DNA of 47,472 nucleotides, taken from the NCBI GenBank assembly GCA_944325345.1, contig CALUZV010000027.1, forward strand, positions 1 to 47,472, written 5' to 3'. Below the pieces are notes generated by a model, which made no database searches, was not told where the DNA came from, and worked only from the letters and a program-made list of their open reading frames with translations. The DNA comes from an uncultured Parabacteroides sp. (GTDB lineage Bacteria > Bacteroidota > Bacteroidia > Bacteroidales > Tannerellaceae). Position numbers and translations under genes: made by a program. Shown here piece by piece: positions 38,235 to 46,244 of this stretch. Numbering within the stretch: the first letter of the stretch is position 1; each line of letters starts with the position of its first letter.

Positions 38235-39236
38235 ATGGCTTTATTTGAAAGTTACGACCGCAGAATCGATCATATCAATGCGGTTTTGAAAGAATACGGT
38301 ATCAATGGCATCGAAGAAGCAAAGGAAATCTGCGCTGCAAAAGGCCTTGACCCCTATACAATGTGTAAAGAAACTCAGCCGATCTGCTTCGAGAATGCTT
38401 GCTGGGCATACGTAGTAGGTGCTGCTATCGCAATCAAGAAAGGTTGCACAAATGCTGCTGATGCTGCCGAAGCTATCGGTATCGGTTTGCAGGCTTTCTG
38501 TATCAAAGGTTCTGTTGCCGACGATCGTAAGGTAGGTTTGGGACATGGTAACTTGGCAGCTCGTCTGCTCCGCGAAGAAACAAAGTGCTTTGCTTTCTTG
38601 GCAGGCCACGAGTCTTTCGCAGCAGCCGAAGGTGCTATCAAGATTGCCGAAATGGCTAACAAGGTACGTAAGACTCCGCTCCGTGTTATCTTGAACGGTT
38701 TGGGTAAGGATGCCGCTAAGATTATTTCTCGTATCAATGGCTTTACTTATGTTCAGACTCAGTTCGATTACATGACTGGCGAAGTAAACGTAGTAGAAGA
38801 AATCCCTTATTCTGACGGCTTGCGCTCGAAGGTAAAGTGCTATGGCGCAGACGATGTTCGCGAAGGCGTTGCAATCATGTGGAAGGAAGATGTTGATGTT
38901 TCCATCACGGGTAACTCTACGAACCCGACTCGCTTCCAGCACCCGGTAGCCGGTACCTATAAGAAAGAACGTGTATTGGCAGGCAAGCCTTACTTCTCTG
39001 TAGCATCTGGTGGTGGTACGGGACGTACATTGCACCCGGATAACATGGCAGCAGGTCCTGCATCTTACGGTATGACAGATACGATGGGCCGTATGCACTC
39101 CGACGCTCAGTTCGCTGGTTCTTCTTCCGTTCCCGCTCACGTCGAGATGATGGGCTTCCTCGGAATGGGTAACAACCCGATGGTTGGCGCGACAGTTGCT
39201 GTGGCGGTGGCTATTGAAGAGGCGATGAAGAAGTAA
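38235..39236 (+). CDS. GGGtGRT protein (conserved, function unknown)
   Basis: Member of the family named for the motif seen here as SVASGGGTGRTLHPDNMAAG near residues 256-275; 333 aa. Other conserved parts are GLDPYTMCKETQPICFENAC (Cys-rich, near 37-56), GLGHGNLAARLLREE and GSSSVPAHVEMMGFLGMGNN near the end. No signal peptide or membrane helix. The role is unknown; co-occurrence with a NifU-like scaffold suggests involvement in iron-sulfur or a cysteine-linked process. It is the last gene of its operon. Confidence 0.92.
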   Translation: MALFESYDRRIDHINAVLKEYGINGIEEAKEICAAKGLDPYTMCKETQPICFENACWAYVVGAAIAIKKGCTNAADAAEAIGIGLQAFCIKGSVADDRKVGLGHGNLAARLLREETKCFAFLAGHESFAAAEGAIKIAEMANKVRKTPLRVILNGLGKDAAKIISRINGFTYVQTQFDYMTGEVNVVEEIPYSDGLRSKVKCYGADDVREGVAIMWKEDVDVSITGNSTNPTRFQHPVAGTYKKERVLAGKPYFSVASGGGTGRTLHPDNMAAGPASYGMTDTMGRMHSDAQFAGSSSVPAHVEMMGFLGMGNNPMVGATVAVAVAIEEAMKK

Positions 39237-39256
39237 TTTCTTCTTGTTTGAGATAT

Positions 39257-39295
39257 AAAGGCTCTTGTGATTTTTTTATTGCAGGAGCCTTTTTT
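39257..39295 (+). terminator. Rho-independent terminator after the GGGtGRT gene
   Basis: AAAGGCTCTTG and CAGGAGCCTTT pair around a 14-base loop with a TTTTTT tail, 20 bases after the stop codon. Confidence 0.75.
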
Positions 39296-39328
39296 ATATC
39301 CGGATATAGGCTCAGTCCTCTCGGCGAA

Positions 39329-39390
39329 GTACTGCAGTACTATCCCAAAAGTACCGCAGTACTTTCAGTAAAGTACTACAGTATTTCCCT
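39329..39390. repeat. Short 22-bp palindrome array (GTACTGCAGTAC)
   Basis: Three units, GTACTGCAGTAC, GTACCGCAGTAC and GTACTACAGTA, start at 39329, 39351 and 39373, 22 bp apart. The first is a perfect 12-base palindrome. It lies between the GGGtGRT terminator and the 3' end of the DUF6078-like gene. Confidence 0.8.
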
Positions 39391-39402
39391 GATAGGATTA
39401 CG

Positions 39403-39877
39403 TCAATCATACCAGTTGATGTTGTCTTCATAGCTATCAAAGTCCAGTTTGGTTGTTACTCCGGCTCGCCGCAACGCACGGAGTACGATATCTTGTTCGT
39501 TAGGGGAGAGGGCTGTTTCTCCTCTTCTCCGCTCAAAATAGGGATTGCGGCTGAATTTGTGTATCAATATCGACTTGAACGTATCGTATTGTCCGGGGAA
39601 CATTTGCTTCTGCATCCCGATGAATCCTCGGGCATATTTCACTGGGGTAGAGTCTCGGAAGTTAGGACAATTCTCGTCTTTTGTGCACCTCTTGGGGTTG
39701 AGCAATTGCAGGATATGGCTTCGCTCCAGCAAGGGCTGGTAGGCTAGTTGGTGCAGGCACTTCCCGGCGCGCGGGCAATCTTCGTGCTGGCAAACCGGAT
39801 AACCATCCGGTGTATCATCGCGCTGATGGTGATGGAGAAGTATTTTCGGTTAAGTGGACAGATGAATAACCATTCAT
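39403..39877 (-). pseudogene. DUF6078-like protein with an N-terminal frameshift
   Basis: The C-terminal coding part reads CQHEDCPRAGKCLHQLAYQ, LLERSHILQLLNPKRC, DSTPVKYARGFIGMQ and SPNEQDIVLRALRRAGV, which resembles cysteine-containing DUF6078 proteins of Bacteroidota. The frame is open from a TAA near 39850 but has no ATG before the Cys motif. An ATG at 39877 in another frame gives MNGYSSVHLTENTSPSPSAR before stopping, and would continue sensibly if one base shifted around 39815-39840. I therefore read one gene broken by a frameshift; a TTG-started 109-aa protein (from 39732) is the alternative. Confidence 0.6.
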
Positions 39878-39968
39878 ATTTATATTAACAATTAAAATCA
39901 AAAGAGGGGGGATATTTTCAGATCTGAGTATATAGCACAGAAAAAACGAAAAATTTCCCCCTCAACTT

Positions 39969-40000
39969 TTTGCCTTGATTCTGAGAAGGCATTAACTTTG
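39969..40000 (+). promoter_or_regulatory. Canonical Bacteroidota promoter (TTTG-N20-TAACTTTG)
   Basis: TTTG at 39969-39972 and TAACTTTG at 39993-40000 with 20 bases between them match the consensus very well. The start codon is 26 bases downstream. Nothing else is visible in 39880-39960. Confidence 0.8.
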
Positions 40001-40025
40001 CGTCCAAACAAATTATTGCGATATC

Positions 40026-41231
40026 ATGAAAAAGAAATCTTTTTGTTGGGCGATAGCTTTGTTGGCGGGACTTGTCGCTTGTAGTGAACCTGCTGTAAAA
40101 CAGATTGCTTATCCGGTGGCGGATGTGCGTTCCGTCATTGATCGAGAGGCAACATTAGGACTGGCGGATGAAATCGCTGGAGTGGAATATGTTCCTCTAA
40201 AAGAGACCGATGACGATGCTTCCTTGATAGATGGTGTCTTGGATTATGCCGTTACCAGCCGATATATTTATGTTATGCCCGTGCAGGAGCCGCGTATTGT
40301 CCTCTATGACAGGCAGGGAAATTTCGTGAAAACCTTGGTGCGGGAAGGACAGGGACCGGGCGAATTTGCGGGTTTAGTCTCTGCCATCCAAGCAGATGAG
40401 GCGAACGACCGTTTGTATCTCTTTGGCAGCCATATATGGATTTATACGTTGGAGGGCGAGTTTATTTCCCAGACAAAGTTGGATGCGCCTATGGCTTATA
40501 TGCAGAAGATAGGGACAGACCGCTATGCCGCCATCGCGATGCCCTTTATCCCTTTCCAATCAGGTAGTTTCGGTATCGGTATCTTTTCTGAAAAGGGAGA
40601 AATGCTGTATCACAAGAATGATTTCTATTCCAACCTTTTGCCCAAGGAAAAGACGGGCTTTACCGTCCACCTTGCCAAGGCCCTTGCCCCCGATGCCGCT
40701 TCACTTTTGTTCAAGGCTGGGAGCAACGATACGGTATTCCGTGTGCAGGCAGATTCGGTATCTGTAGCTTGTGTCTTGGATTTGCAAAATTCGGACGAGG
40801 AGGTCGTCCGTTGCCTGGATGCAACCGACTTCTCGGATATTCAAGGGATGAAACGGAGCAATCGGGAAATATTTGTCTGGGATATATTCGAGACACCCTC
40901 CCGTTTCTATTTCCGTTGCCGCTATAATCAAGGATTCCATGTAGTTTCTATAGATAAAAAGACAAATGAGGTTGTGGCCGAGAAATGCGAGCAGCCCGGG
41001 ACTTTGGAGGAACTGGCGAAGACGACCTTGCAACATGGTATGCTCGGGACGCGGAGCTACCAAAACTTCCCGATTTGGGGACGGACTTGCGGGAACGAGT
41101 TGGTACAAATCGTAACGCCTGCCGAAGTGGATTATTATAAGGAACTGGGGACGATAACGATACCACAGGAGTTGCAGGATTTGGGGACGGATGGGAATCC
41201 GGTGTTTTTGTTTTACAAGTTAAAAGAATGA
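40026..41231 (+). CDS. 6-bladed beta-propeller lipoprotein
   Basis: Surface or periplasmic lipoprotein of 401 aa. The signal peptide ends in the lipobox LLAGLVACS, then about six repeats of strand-rich sequence of the Bacteroidota 6-bladed beta-propeller family. EPRIVLYDRQGNFVKTLVRE and GQGPGEF are hallmark pieces near residues 88-112; GEFISQTKLD and NQGFHVVSIDKKTNEVV are later blades. Ligand unknown. A second, divergent member lies at 46245-47243 on the opposite strand. It has its own strong promoter. Confidence 0.88.
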   Translation: MKKKSFCWAIALLAGLVACSEPAVKQIAYPVADVRSVIDREATLGLADEIAGVEYVPLKETDDDASLIDGVLDYAVTSRYIYVMPVQEPRIVLYDRQGNFVKTLVREGQGPGEFAGLVSAIQADEANDRLYLFGSHIWIYTLEGEFISQTKLDAPMAYMQKIGTDRYAAIAMPFIPFQSGSFGIGIFSEKGEMLYHKNDFYSNLLPKEKTGFTVHLAKALAPDAASLLFKAGSNDTVFRVQADSVSVACVLDLQNSDEEVVRCLDATDFSDIQGMKRSNREIFVWDIFETPSRFYFRCRYNQGFHVVSIDKKTNEVVAEKCEQPGTLEELAKTTLQHGMLGTRSYQNFPIWGRTCGNELVQIVTPAEVDYYKELGTITIPQELQDLGTDGNPVFLFYKLKE

Positions 41232-41235
41232 TAAT

Positions 41236-41670
41236 ATGATGGATACTGTATTTTCTTCAATTTCATGGGAGGCTCGTACGACACCGGCCTACATCACTTC
41301 TTTGAAACCAAATGAAATCTTTGTTTTCGGTAGCAATCTTGCTGGTAATCATGCTGGTGGTGCGGCTCGTTTAGCGTACGTGAAATGGGGAGCTGTCTGG
41401 GGACAAGGTGTTGGTCTGCAGGGACAGACATACGCGATTCCGACGATGCATGGGGGTGTCGAGGCGATTCGCCCTTATGTCGAGGAGTTTATTCGCTTTG
41501 CCGAGACGCATCCGGAGCAGGTTTTCCTGGTTACCGAGATTGGTTGCGGCATCGCAGGGTTTACACCGAATGAGATTGCGCCTCTTTTTGCCGCCGCAGT
41601 CCCGGTGCAGAATGTTTTTCTCCCTGAAAGATTTTGGGAAGTGCTGAAAAACATCTCCGCTAAGGCTTAA
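41236..41670 (+). CDS. A1S_2505-like / macro-domain-like conserved protein
   Basis: Cytosolic protein of 144 aa with NEIFVFGSNLAGNHAGGAARLA near residues 26-47, WGAVWGQGVGLQGQTYAIPT and VFLVTEIGCGIAGF. The Gly-rich loops around FGSNxAGxHxGGAA resemble ADP-ribose-binding macro-like folds and the A1S_2505 family found in bacteria and phages. The function is not established; nucleotide or ADP-ribose binding is a reasonable inference. It starts four bases after the propeller gene and may be co-transcribed with it. Confidence 0.72.
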   Translation: MMDTVFSSISWEARTTPAYITSLKPNEIFVFGSNLAGNHAGGAARLAYVKWGAVWGQGVGLQGQTYAIPTMHGGVEAIRPYVEEFIRFAETHPEQVFLVTEIGCGIAGFTPNEIAPLFAAAVPVQNVFLPERFWEVLKNISAKA

Positions 41671-41862
41671 AATTTTTTAGAAGTGCTGTCGAAGGGGTGG
41701 AATAGTGCTTAAAATTTTCTGGAAGCACTATCCGCGATGTTTTTTGTGCTTAAAATTTTTTGGAAGTACAATTTCAGGGGTGAAATAGTGCTCAAAATTT
41801 TCAAGAAGTGCCGGTGCAGGGGTGTATCGGTGCTCGAAATTTTCAAGAAGCCCTGGCGCAGG
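41666..41862. repeat. 41-42-bp tandem array (GCTTAAAATTTT...GAAGTGC)
   Basis: TTAAAATTTT or a variant begins at 41667, 41709, 41750, 41792 and 41834, 41-42 bp apart. Each unit has an AT-rich segment and a hairpin with co-varying arms such as GAAGTGC...GTGCTC around a CAGGGGTG-type loop. The loop GCAGGGGTG is also the loop of the array at 34540-34745, although the flanking arms differ. The array starts inside the last codons of the preceding gene. Confidence 0.88.
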
Positions 41863-41963
41863 CAGTGGGGAACAAGGCTGGGGCTTCCGAAGGGCGAATC
41901 CATGCCCGTGCCGCCGACTATGAAAACAAAGGATACGTGAAAGATGCGTTAAAGTATATATAA
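41847..41963 (+). pseudogene. Possible C-terminal gene remnant at the end of the repeat array
   Basis: In the frame of GAA at 41847 the sequence reads EALAQAVGNKAGASEGRIHA then RAADYENKGYVKDALKYI and TAA. The amino-acid quality is that of real protein and resembles a TPR-like or enzyme C-terminal helix, but its 5' part merges with the repeat. It looks like the surviving tail of a gene cut away when the array formed. Family not identified. Confidence 0.4.
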
Positions 41964-41989
41964 ATGGTAGGAGAATTGTTTTTACCGTT

Positions 41990-41997
41990 TATCTTTG
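41990..41997 (+). promoter_or_regulatory. -7 promoter element for the 42089 gene
   Basis: TATCTTTG followed by CC lies 91 bases before the start codon. The nearest TTG is only 11 bases upstream, so the -33 element is unclear. Confidence 0.5.
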
Positions 41998-42088
41998 CCT
42001 CTACGAGCGGATTGGCAGGCGCCGGACGGGGTTAAACTTTTTGCCGGGAATGCCGTCTGAGAAAATAATTAAAGAAGGAGAAATAATC

Positions 42089-43351
42089 ATGAGAGCAATG
42101 AAATGGACATCTTTGACGCTGATGCTTCTTTTGGCTTTCGGGGCTACGGCTCAGGAAGAATTCTTTGATGATATTTATTATTCTGCCAAAGATAAGAAAG
42201 AGGTAAAGGCTGAAAAAGAGGAAGTAAAGAAAGACGAGGCTGCGGCTCGCAGTTCTTCGGTCGTTAATCATACGGATGAGGAATATTCCTATGCTACGGC
42301 TCAGACGGCAGGGCGCGACATCGACGTGGATGCCTATAACCGCCGCTACGATGCCGAGCCGGAGATGTATTATGAGGAAGAAGCCGAGGAAGAAGAGAAC
42401 GAACGACGCTCGGATTTGGAATATTCGGAGCGTATCGTGCGGTTCCATTCCCCCAGCAAACTTTCGATAGTCGGAGCAGACCAGGTGGACCTCTATCTGA
42501 GTGATGGTTACTATGCGTATGATTATGATACGTATGGGTCGAATGTTGATATTAATATTAATCTCGGATATCCGTGGTATAATAGTTGGTATGACCCTTG
42601 GTACTATAGCTGGTACTCACCGTGGTGGACTTATTCGTCCTGGTATGGCCCGCGCTGGAGTTGGGGCTGGAGCTGGGGCGGATTCTACGCCGGATGGTAT
42701 GGCGGGTGGTACGACCCGTGGTATTATGGTGGCTGGTACGGTCCCGGTTGGGGCTGGGGAGGCTACTGGGGACCTCATCACCATTGGGCTTATGCAACAC
42801 CGTATCACCATTATTCCAATGGACGTTCGTCTTACGCCTACAGTGGCCGCAGAGGATCTTACTCGACGGCAAGTCGGACGGGCAGGCAGGGTTCATCTTC
42901 GTTACGTAGCAGTAGCGTGAGGAATGGACGTTCGAGCAGCAGTTCTTCGCTCCGGAGTTCCTCGTCTTCGAGCTTGAGGTCGCGTAACAGCTCATCTTCT
43001 ACGTTGAGAAATTCGGCCGCAACCACGACGCGGCGCAGTTCTGTAAGCGGGACAACCCGTCGAAGCTCGGTATCTGGCACGACGACCCGTACACGTCCGA
43101 GTACGACCCGTTCATACGCAGCACCTTCTCGTCGGAGCAGTACGAATAGTTTCTCTACGGGACGTTCGGGAAGTAACACGACGACGCGCAGCTATTCCGT
43201 GCCTTCGCGTAGTAGCAGTACTTTCAATTCGATGCGGAGCATGGGCGGAAGCCGGTCGAGCTTCAGTAGCGGAAGTTTCGGCGGCGGGCGTTCGAGTGGC
43301 GGAAGCTATAGTGGCGGCGGCGGCGGACGTTCGAGCGGTGGCCGGCGTTAA
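42089..43351 (+). CDS. Secreted Tyr/Trp/Gly- then Ser/Arg-rich low-complexity protein
   Basis: Protein of 420 aa from ATG 42089. A signal peptide (WTSLTLMLLLAFGATA) is followed by a charged segment (about 25-120). Next comes a region very rich in Tyr, Trp and Gly (about 150-235: WYDPWYYSWYSPWW, WYGGWYDPWYYGGWYG), then about 160 residues dominated by Ser, Arg and Thr (for example SSSSLRSSSSSSLRSRNSSS) ending in GGGGGRSSGGRR. The overall scheme is unlike an enzyme and suggests an exported, sticky or structural protein. Similar proteins are common in Bacteroidota without known role. It has its own promoter and hairpin terminator. Confidence 0.75.
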   Translation: MRAMKWTSLTLMLLLAFGATAQEEFFDDIYYSAKDKKEVKAEKEEVKKDEAAARSSSVVNHTDEEYSYATAQTAGRDIDVDAYNRRYDAEPEMYYEEEAEEEENERRSDLEYSERIVRFHSPSKLSIVGADQVDLYLSDGYYAYDYDTYGSNVDININLGYPWYNSWYDPWYYSWYSPWWTYSSWYGPRWSWGWSWGGFYAGWYGGWYDPWYYGGWYGPGWGWGGYWGPHHHWAYATPYHHYSNGRSSYAYSGRRGSYSTASRTGRQGSSSLRSSSVRNGRSSSSSSLRSSSSSSLRSRNSSSSTLRNSAATTTRRSSVSGTTRRSSVSGTTTRTRPSTTRSYAAPSRRSSTNSFSTGRSGSNTTTRSYSVPSRSSSTFNSMRSMGGSRSSFSSGSFGGGRSSGGSYSGGGGGRSSGGRR

Positions 43352-43434
43352 GGCAACGGAAACATCGTGATTCGTGATACAAAAACACCGTTTTACGAGT
43401 CGGAAAATATAGTTTTAATAATGAAGAGAAATGG

Positions 43435-43480
43435 AGAAGTCGGCGCAAGCGAACAAAGTTAGTTTCGTCGGCTTCTTTTA
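43435..43480 (+). terminator. Hairpin terminator after the low-complexity protein gene
   Basis: GAAGTCGGCG and CGTCGGCTTC can pair over ten positions (two G-T) around a 20-base loop and are followed by TTTT. It stops readthrough into the porin gene. Confidence 0.55.
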
Positions 43481-43500
43481 CAACTAAATAGAAACGAAGG

Positions 43501-45108
43501 ATGAAAAGAAAAGTAATAACCGTTTTTTCTGCATTGGCATTTTGTGTAGGCTCGGCCTATTCACAAGGGATGATTGATGCCTATCGGTATGTACAAACTG
43601 AAACCGGAGGTACGGCTCGCTTCTTAGGTATGGGCGGGGCGTTTGGAGCCTTGGGTGGAGATATTTCCGTACTTAATGTCAATCCGGCAGGTTTGGCGGT
43701 CTATCGTAGTTCTGAGGTAGTAACCACCTTGAGTGTAAACGCAGCCAAGGCCAATGCAAATTGGTTTGGTACAACGGCGGAAGAGAATAAGACTAAAGTG
43801 AATTTTGACAATATAGCCTATGTCGGTTATTTCCCGACGTCTCGCGACGAAGGTTTAGTCAGTTGGAATGTAGGTTTTTCTTATAATCGCCTGAAAAACT
43901 TCACACGCAACTATACGGCTCATAGTATAGGGGGTATGGATTATTCACTTTCTGATTATGCCGCAGCTTGCGCCAATTCCGTACCGGAATGGACGGGAGA
44001 TGACTTGTGGGAAACCAGCGATTATGATCCGTATGCCAATCCGGACGTGGGTGATTGGATGTCCATCGTCGCGATGAACTCCGGGATGATTGGCTATGAC
44101 CGGGGGCAGGATGTATTCGGTAGCCAGTTCGTCAGCAATAACGGGCAAGGAGGTTATACGCCGACGGCGATAGATGAAACGGTATTAAATGTAAGCGAGA
44201 GCGGGGCCATCGACCAATATACGATAGCTTTCGGAGCGAATATCTCCGACTATTTGCTGCTGGGGGCCTCTGTCGGTATCACAGATTTGAACTATAATTA
44301 CATTTCCTATTATAACGAGTATTTCGCCGACGGCAGTACCTTGACCTTGGGAACGCCGGACGGAGGCAACGGCTTGAGTACGGACGGTACGGGCTATAAC
44401 TTTACGCTGGGTGCAATCGTGAATCCGTTTAGCTTCCTGCGCTTTGGTGTCGCCTACAATTCTCCGACTTGGTACAAGATGACGGACTATTATTATGTAG
44501 AGGGGCGCACGTCGATGCCCGAGGGGACGATGACTGCCCACACGCCGAGCAATGCCTACACGAAATACGAGTATCGTACACCGGACAAATGGACCTTTAG
44601 CGCAGCGGCAATCATTGGGCAGACGGCTTTGATTAGCTTGGACTATGAGTTGATGAATTACCGCCGTGCCCGTATGTACGATTACTATGGCAGTGCTAAT
44701 ATCTATACGAATACGGATATTGAGACATTCTTCCGGAATGCAAATACCATCCGTGTCGGTGCCGAGGTGAAGGTAACGCCTCAATTCTCCGTCCGTGCCG
44801 GTTATTCGTGGACAAGTAGCGGGATGAACAACGACTTGCAAGATAATAACGTCTCGGTAGCTACAGTAGGCACGATTCCGAATTATACCATCGACCGGGG
44901 ATTGTCGAGCTATTCGATAGGTATCGGTTATCGCTTCACGCCGCATTTCTATGTCGATTTGGCTTATGTGCTTCGGAACCAGAAGGACGATGTTTACGCC
45001 TTCGCTCCCTTGTTCGACGATGAAGGTGTCCCGGTAGTCGATAGCTGGGGTGCCGAGATGAAGACAAAGACAACGCGTGTCGCCTTGACCTTAGGTTATA
45101 AGTTCTAA
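43501..45108 (+). CDS. OmpP1/FadL-family outer-membrane protein
   Basis: Outer-membrane beta-barrel transporter of 535 aa, probably for hydrophobic compounds. The signal peptide (ALAFCVGSAYSQ) ends near residue 22, and TARFLGMGGAFGALGGDISVLNVNPAGLA near residues 38-66 is the family hallmark (seen here as GGAFGALGGD and NPAGLA). Amphipathic strands continue to the terminal aromatic residue: VALTLGYKF, a typical C-terminal beta signal. It is monocistronic, flanked by two terminators. The 5' region (43352-43500) holds only the upstream terminator and no clear -7 element for this gene. Confidence 0.9.
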   Translation: MKRKVITVFSALAFCVGSAYSQGMIDAYRYVQTETGGTARFLGMGGAFGALGGDISVLNVNPAGLAVYRSSEVVTTLSVNAAKANANWFGTTAEENKTKVNFDNIAYVGYFPTSRDEGLVSWNVGFSYNRLKNFTRNYTAHSIGGMDYSLSDYAAACANSVPEWTGDDLWETSDYDPYANPDVGDWMSIVAMNSGMIGYDRGQDVFGSQFVSNNGQGGYTPTAIDETVLNVSESGAIDQYTIAFGANISDYLLLGASVGITDLNYNYISYYNEYFADGSTLTLGTPDGGNGLSTDGTGYNFTLGAIVNPFSFLRFGVAYNSPTWYKMTDYYYVEGRTSMPEGTMTAHTPSNAYTKYEYRTPDKWTFSAAAIIGQTALISLDYELMNYRRARMYDYYGSANIYTNTDIETFFRNANTIRVGAEVKVTPQFSVRAGYSWTSSGMNNDLQDNNVSVATVGTIPNYTIDRGLSSYSIGIGYRFTPHFYVDLAYVLRNQKDDVYAFAPLFDDEGVPVVDSWGAEMKTKTTRVALTLGYKF

Positions 45109-45113
45109 AACAG

Positions 45114-45160
45114 AGAGGACGCAGAATCAGGAATCTTTTCCCTGCTGCGTCCTCTTTTTT
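45114..45160. terminator. Terminator between the porin gene and ruvC
   Basis: AGAGGACGCAG and CTGCGTCCTCT form a perfect 11-bp stem with a TTTTTTA tail on the + strand. The two genes converge here, so it may serve both. Confidence 0.85.
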
Positions 45161-45719
45161 ATCGCCTGATTTTCTCCGGATTCTTCGCTATGAAATCTTT
45201 CCAGCTATTGTATTTCTTCTCTACGACGGGCGAGTTTGTCTGGAAATAGTGGCATACGGCTGCCGCCAATCCGTCGGTCGCGTCCAGTTGCGGAAGCATT
45301 GCCTCTTGCGGGATGTGGAATAAGCGTTGGAGCATCCCTGCCACCTGTTCCTTGGATGCGTTTCCGTTTCCTGTAATCGACATCTTAATTTTCAGTGGGG
45401 CGTATTCGAAGATAGGGACATCGCGTTCCAATGCCGCCGCCATCGCCACGCCTTGTGCCCGGCCCAATTTCAGCATACTTTGTACGTTTTTTCCAAAGAA
45501 AGGCGCCTCGATAGCCAACTCGTCCGGATGATATTGGTCTATCAATCCCAATACACGTTCGAATATCTTCCGCAGGCGGAGGTAATGATTCTCGTATTTG
45601 TTCAATTGCAATACGCCCATCGTTTCCAGCTTCGGCTTATTGCCCTGCACCATGAGTATGCCGTATCCCATGACGATCGTGCCCGGGTCGATGCCTAAGA
45701 TAATCCGTTCCTTCGTCAT
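45159..45719 (-). CDS. ruvC: Crossover junction endodeoxyribonuclease RuvC
   Basis: Resolves Holliday junctions during recombination. ATG 45719 starts [22 protein letters not shown], giving the first catalytic Asp near residue 10; [19 protein letters not shown] contains the Glu, and [13 protein letters not shown] has the last acidic pair. 186 aa is normal. Upstream codons add 36 residues unlike the family and are rejected. The start overlaps the stop of the DUF4286 gene (ATGA), an arrangement common in Bacteroidota. Confidence 0.95.
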   Translation of the reverse strand: MTKERIILGIDPGTIVMGYGILMVQGNKPKLETMGVLQLNKYENHYLRLRKIFERVLGLIDQYHPDELAIEAPFFGKNVQSMLKLGRAQGVAMAAALERDVPIFEYAPLKIKMSITGNGNASKEQVAGMLQRLFHIPQEAMLPQLDATDGLAAAVCHYFQTNSPVVEKKYNSWKDFIAKNPEKIRR

Positions 45720-46033
45720 GCTTCCTCCCACGCGATTTCTTCCAATAAAGTAGAAAAGCCTACTACTCGCTGCCCGAACTTGTCGGTCAATTGCCGGTGG
45801 AGCGCAGCCCCTTCTTTCTCCAGCCAATAGTTCAGCGTCTCTATATTCTTCACCTTGAACTGTACCGAGTAGCTCTCACCTTCCCCTTCTTCGTAAGGCA
45901 AGATATGTCTGAGGCGCGGAGCCTGCAGAAAACCGCTTCTCGCCGCCGCCGGAATAAATTCTTTCTTCAGAAAATCCAAGCATTCCGCAATCGCTTGCTG
46001 GTCGATATGGAACGTCGTGTTATAAATAATCAT
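45716..46033 (-). CDS. DUF4286 family protein
   Basis: Protein of 105 aa starting [13 protein letters not shown] with [20 protein letters not shown] and [17 protein letters not shown], which are the DUF4286 features. It is a small alpha/beta protein of unknown role, often next to ruvC. ATG 46033 is preferred because an 8-codon extension is unlike the family, and a TATATTTG promoter element lies 22 bases upstream. It overlaps ruvC by 4 bases, so the two are co-expressed. Confidence 0.9.
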   Translation of the reverse strand: MIIYNTTFHIDQQAIAECLDFLKKEFIPAAARSGFLQAPRLRHILPYEEGEGESYSVQFKVKNIETLNYWLEKEGAALHRQLTDKFGQRVVGFSTLLEEIAWEEA

Positions 46034-46054
46034 CTCTTTTCGTATTTTTTCGGG

Positions 46055-46062
46055 CAAATATA
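46055..46062 (-). promoter_or_regulatory. -7 promoter element for the DUF4286-ruvC operon
   Basis: Minus strand reads TATATTTG followed by CCCG, 22 bases before the start. It is divergent from the tRNA promoter. Confidence 0.65.
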
Positions 46063-46085
46063 GCGGTTATTCAGAAAATAAACTT

Positions 46086-46093
46086 TACTTTTG
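46086..46093 (+). promoter_or_regulatory. -7 promoter element for tRNA-Ala
   Basis: TACTTTTG followed by CGG lies 17 bases before the tRNA 5' end. Confidence 0.6.
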
Positions 46094-46109
46094 CGGCATA
46101 AATCACGAC

Positions 46110-46183
46110 GGGGTATTAGCTCATCTGGCTAGAGCGCGACACTGGCAGTGTCGAGGTGAGCGGTTCGAGTCCGCTATACTCCA
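46110..46183 (+). tRNA. tRNA-Ala (anticodon GGC)
   Basis: A 74-nt cloverleaf: acceptor GGGGTAT/ATACTCC (one G-T pair), D-arm GCTC/GAGC, anticodon stem CGACA/TGTCG with loop CTGGCAG giving anticodon GGC (reads GCC), T-arm AGCGG/CCGCT with TTCGAGT. Discriminator A; CCA is not encoded in full (CA follows). A terminator with a T-run follows. Confidence 0.93.
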
Positions 46184-46184
46184 C

Positions 46185-46217
46185 AAAGGCTACTGAAACT
46201 CAGCAGCCTTTTTTTAT
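46185..46217 (+). terminator. Terminator after tRNA-Ala
   Basis: GGCTACTG and CAGCAGCC pair with one mismatch around AAACT and are followed by seven T residues. Confidence 0.75.
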
Positions 46218-46244
46218 TGTGTACTATTATGTGTACTCGTTTCT

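Noticed and set aside
39248..39433. A 61-codon frame after the GGGtGRT gene
   Set aside because: It spans the terminator and the GTACTGCAGTAC array and lacks a plausible start context.
41737..41940. A 67-codon frame in the 41.7-kb repeats
   Set aside because: It is made of Phe/Lys-rich repeat translation (EIFKK/KIFKK) and is out of frame with the more protein-like tail at 41847-41963.
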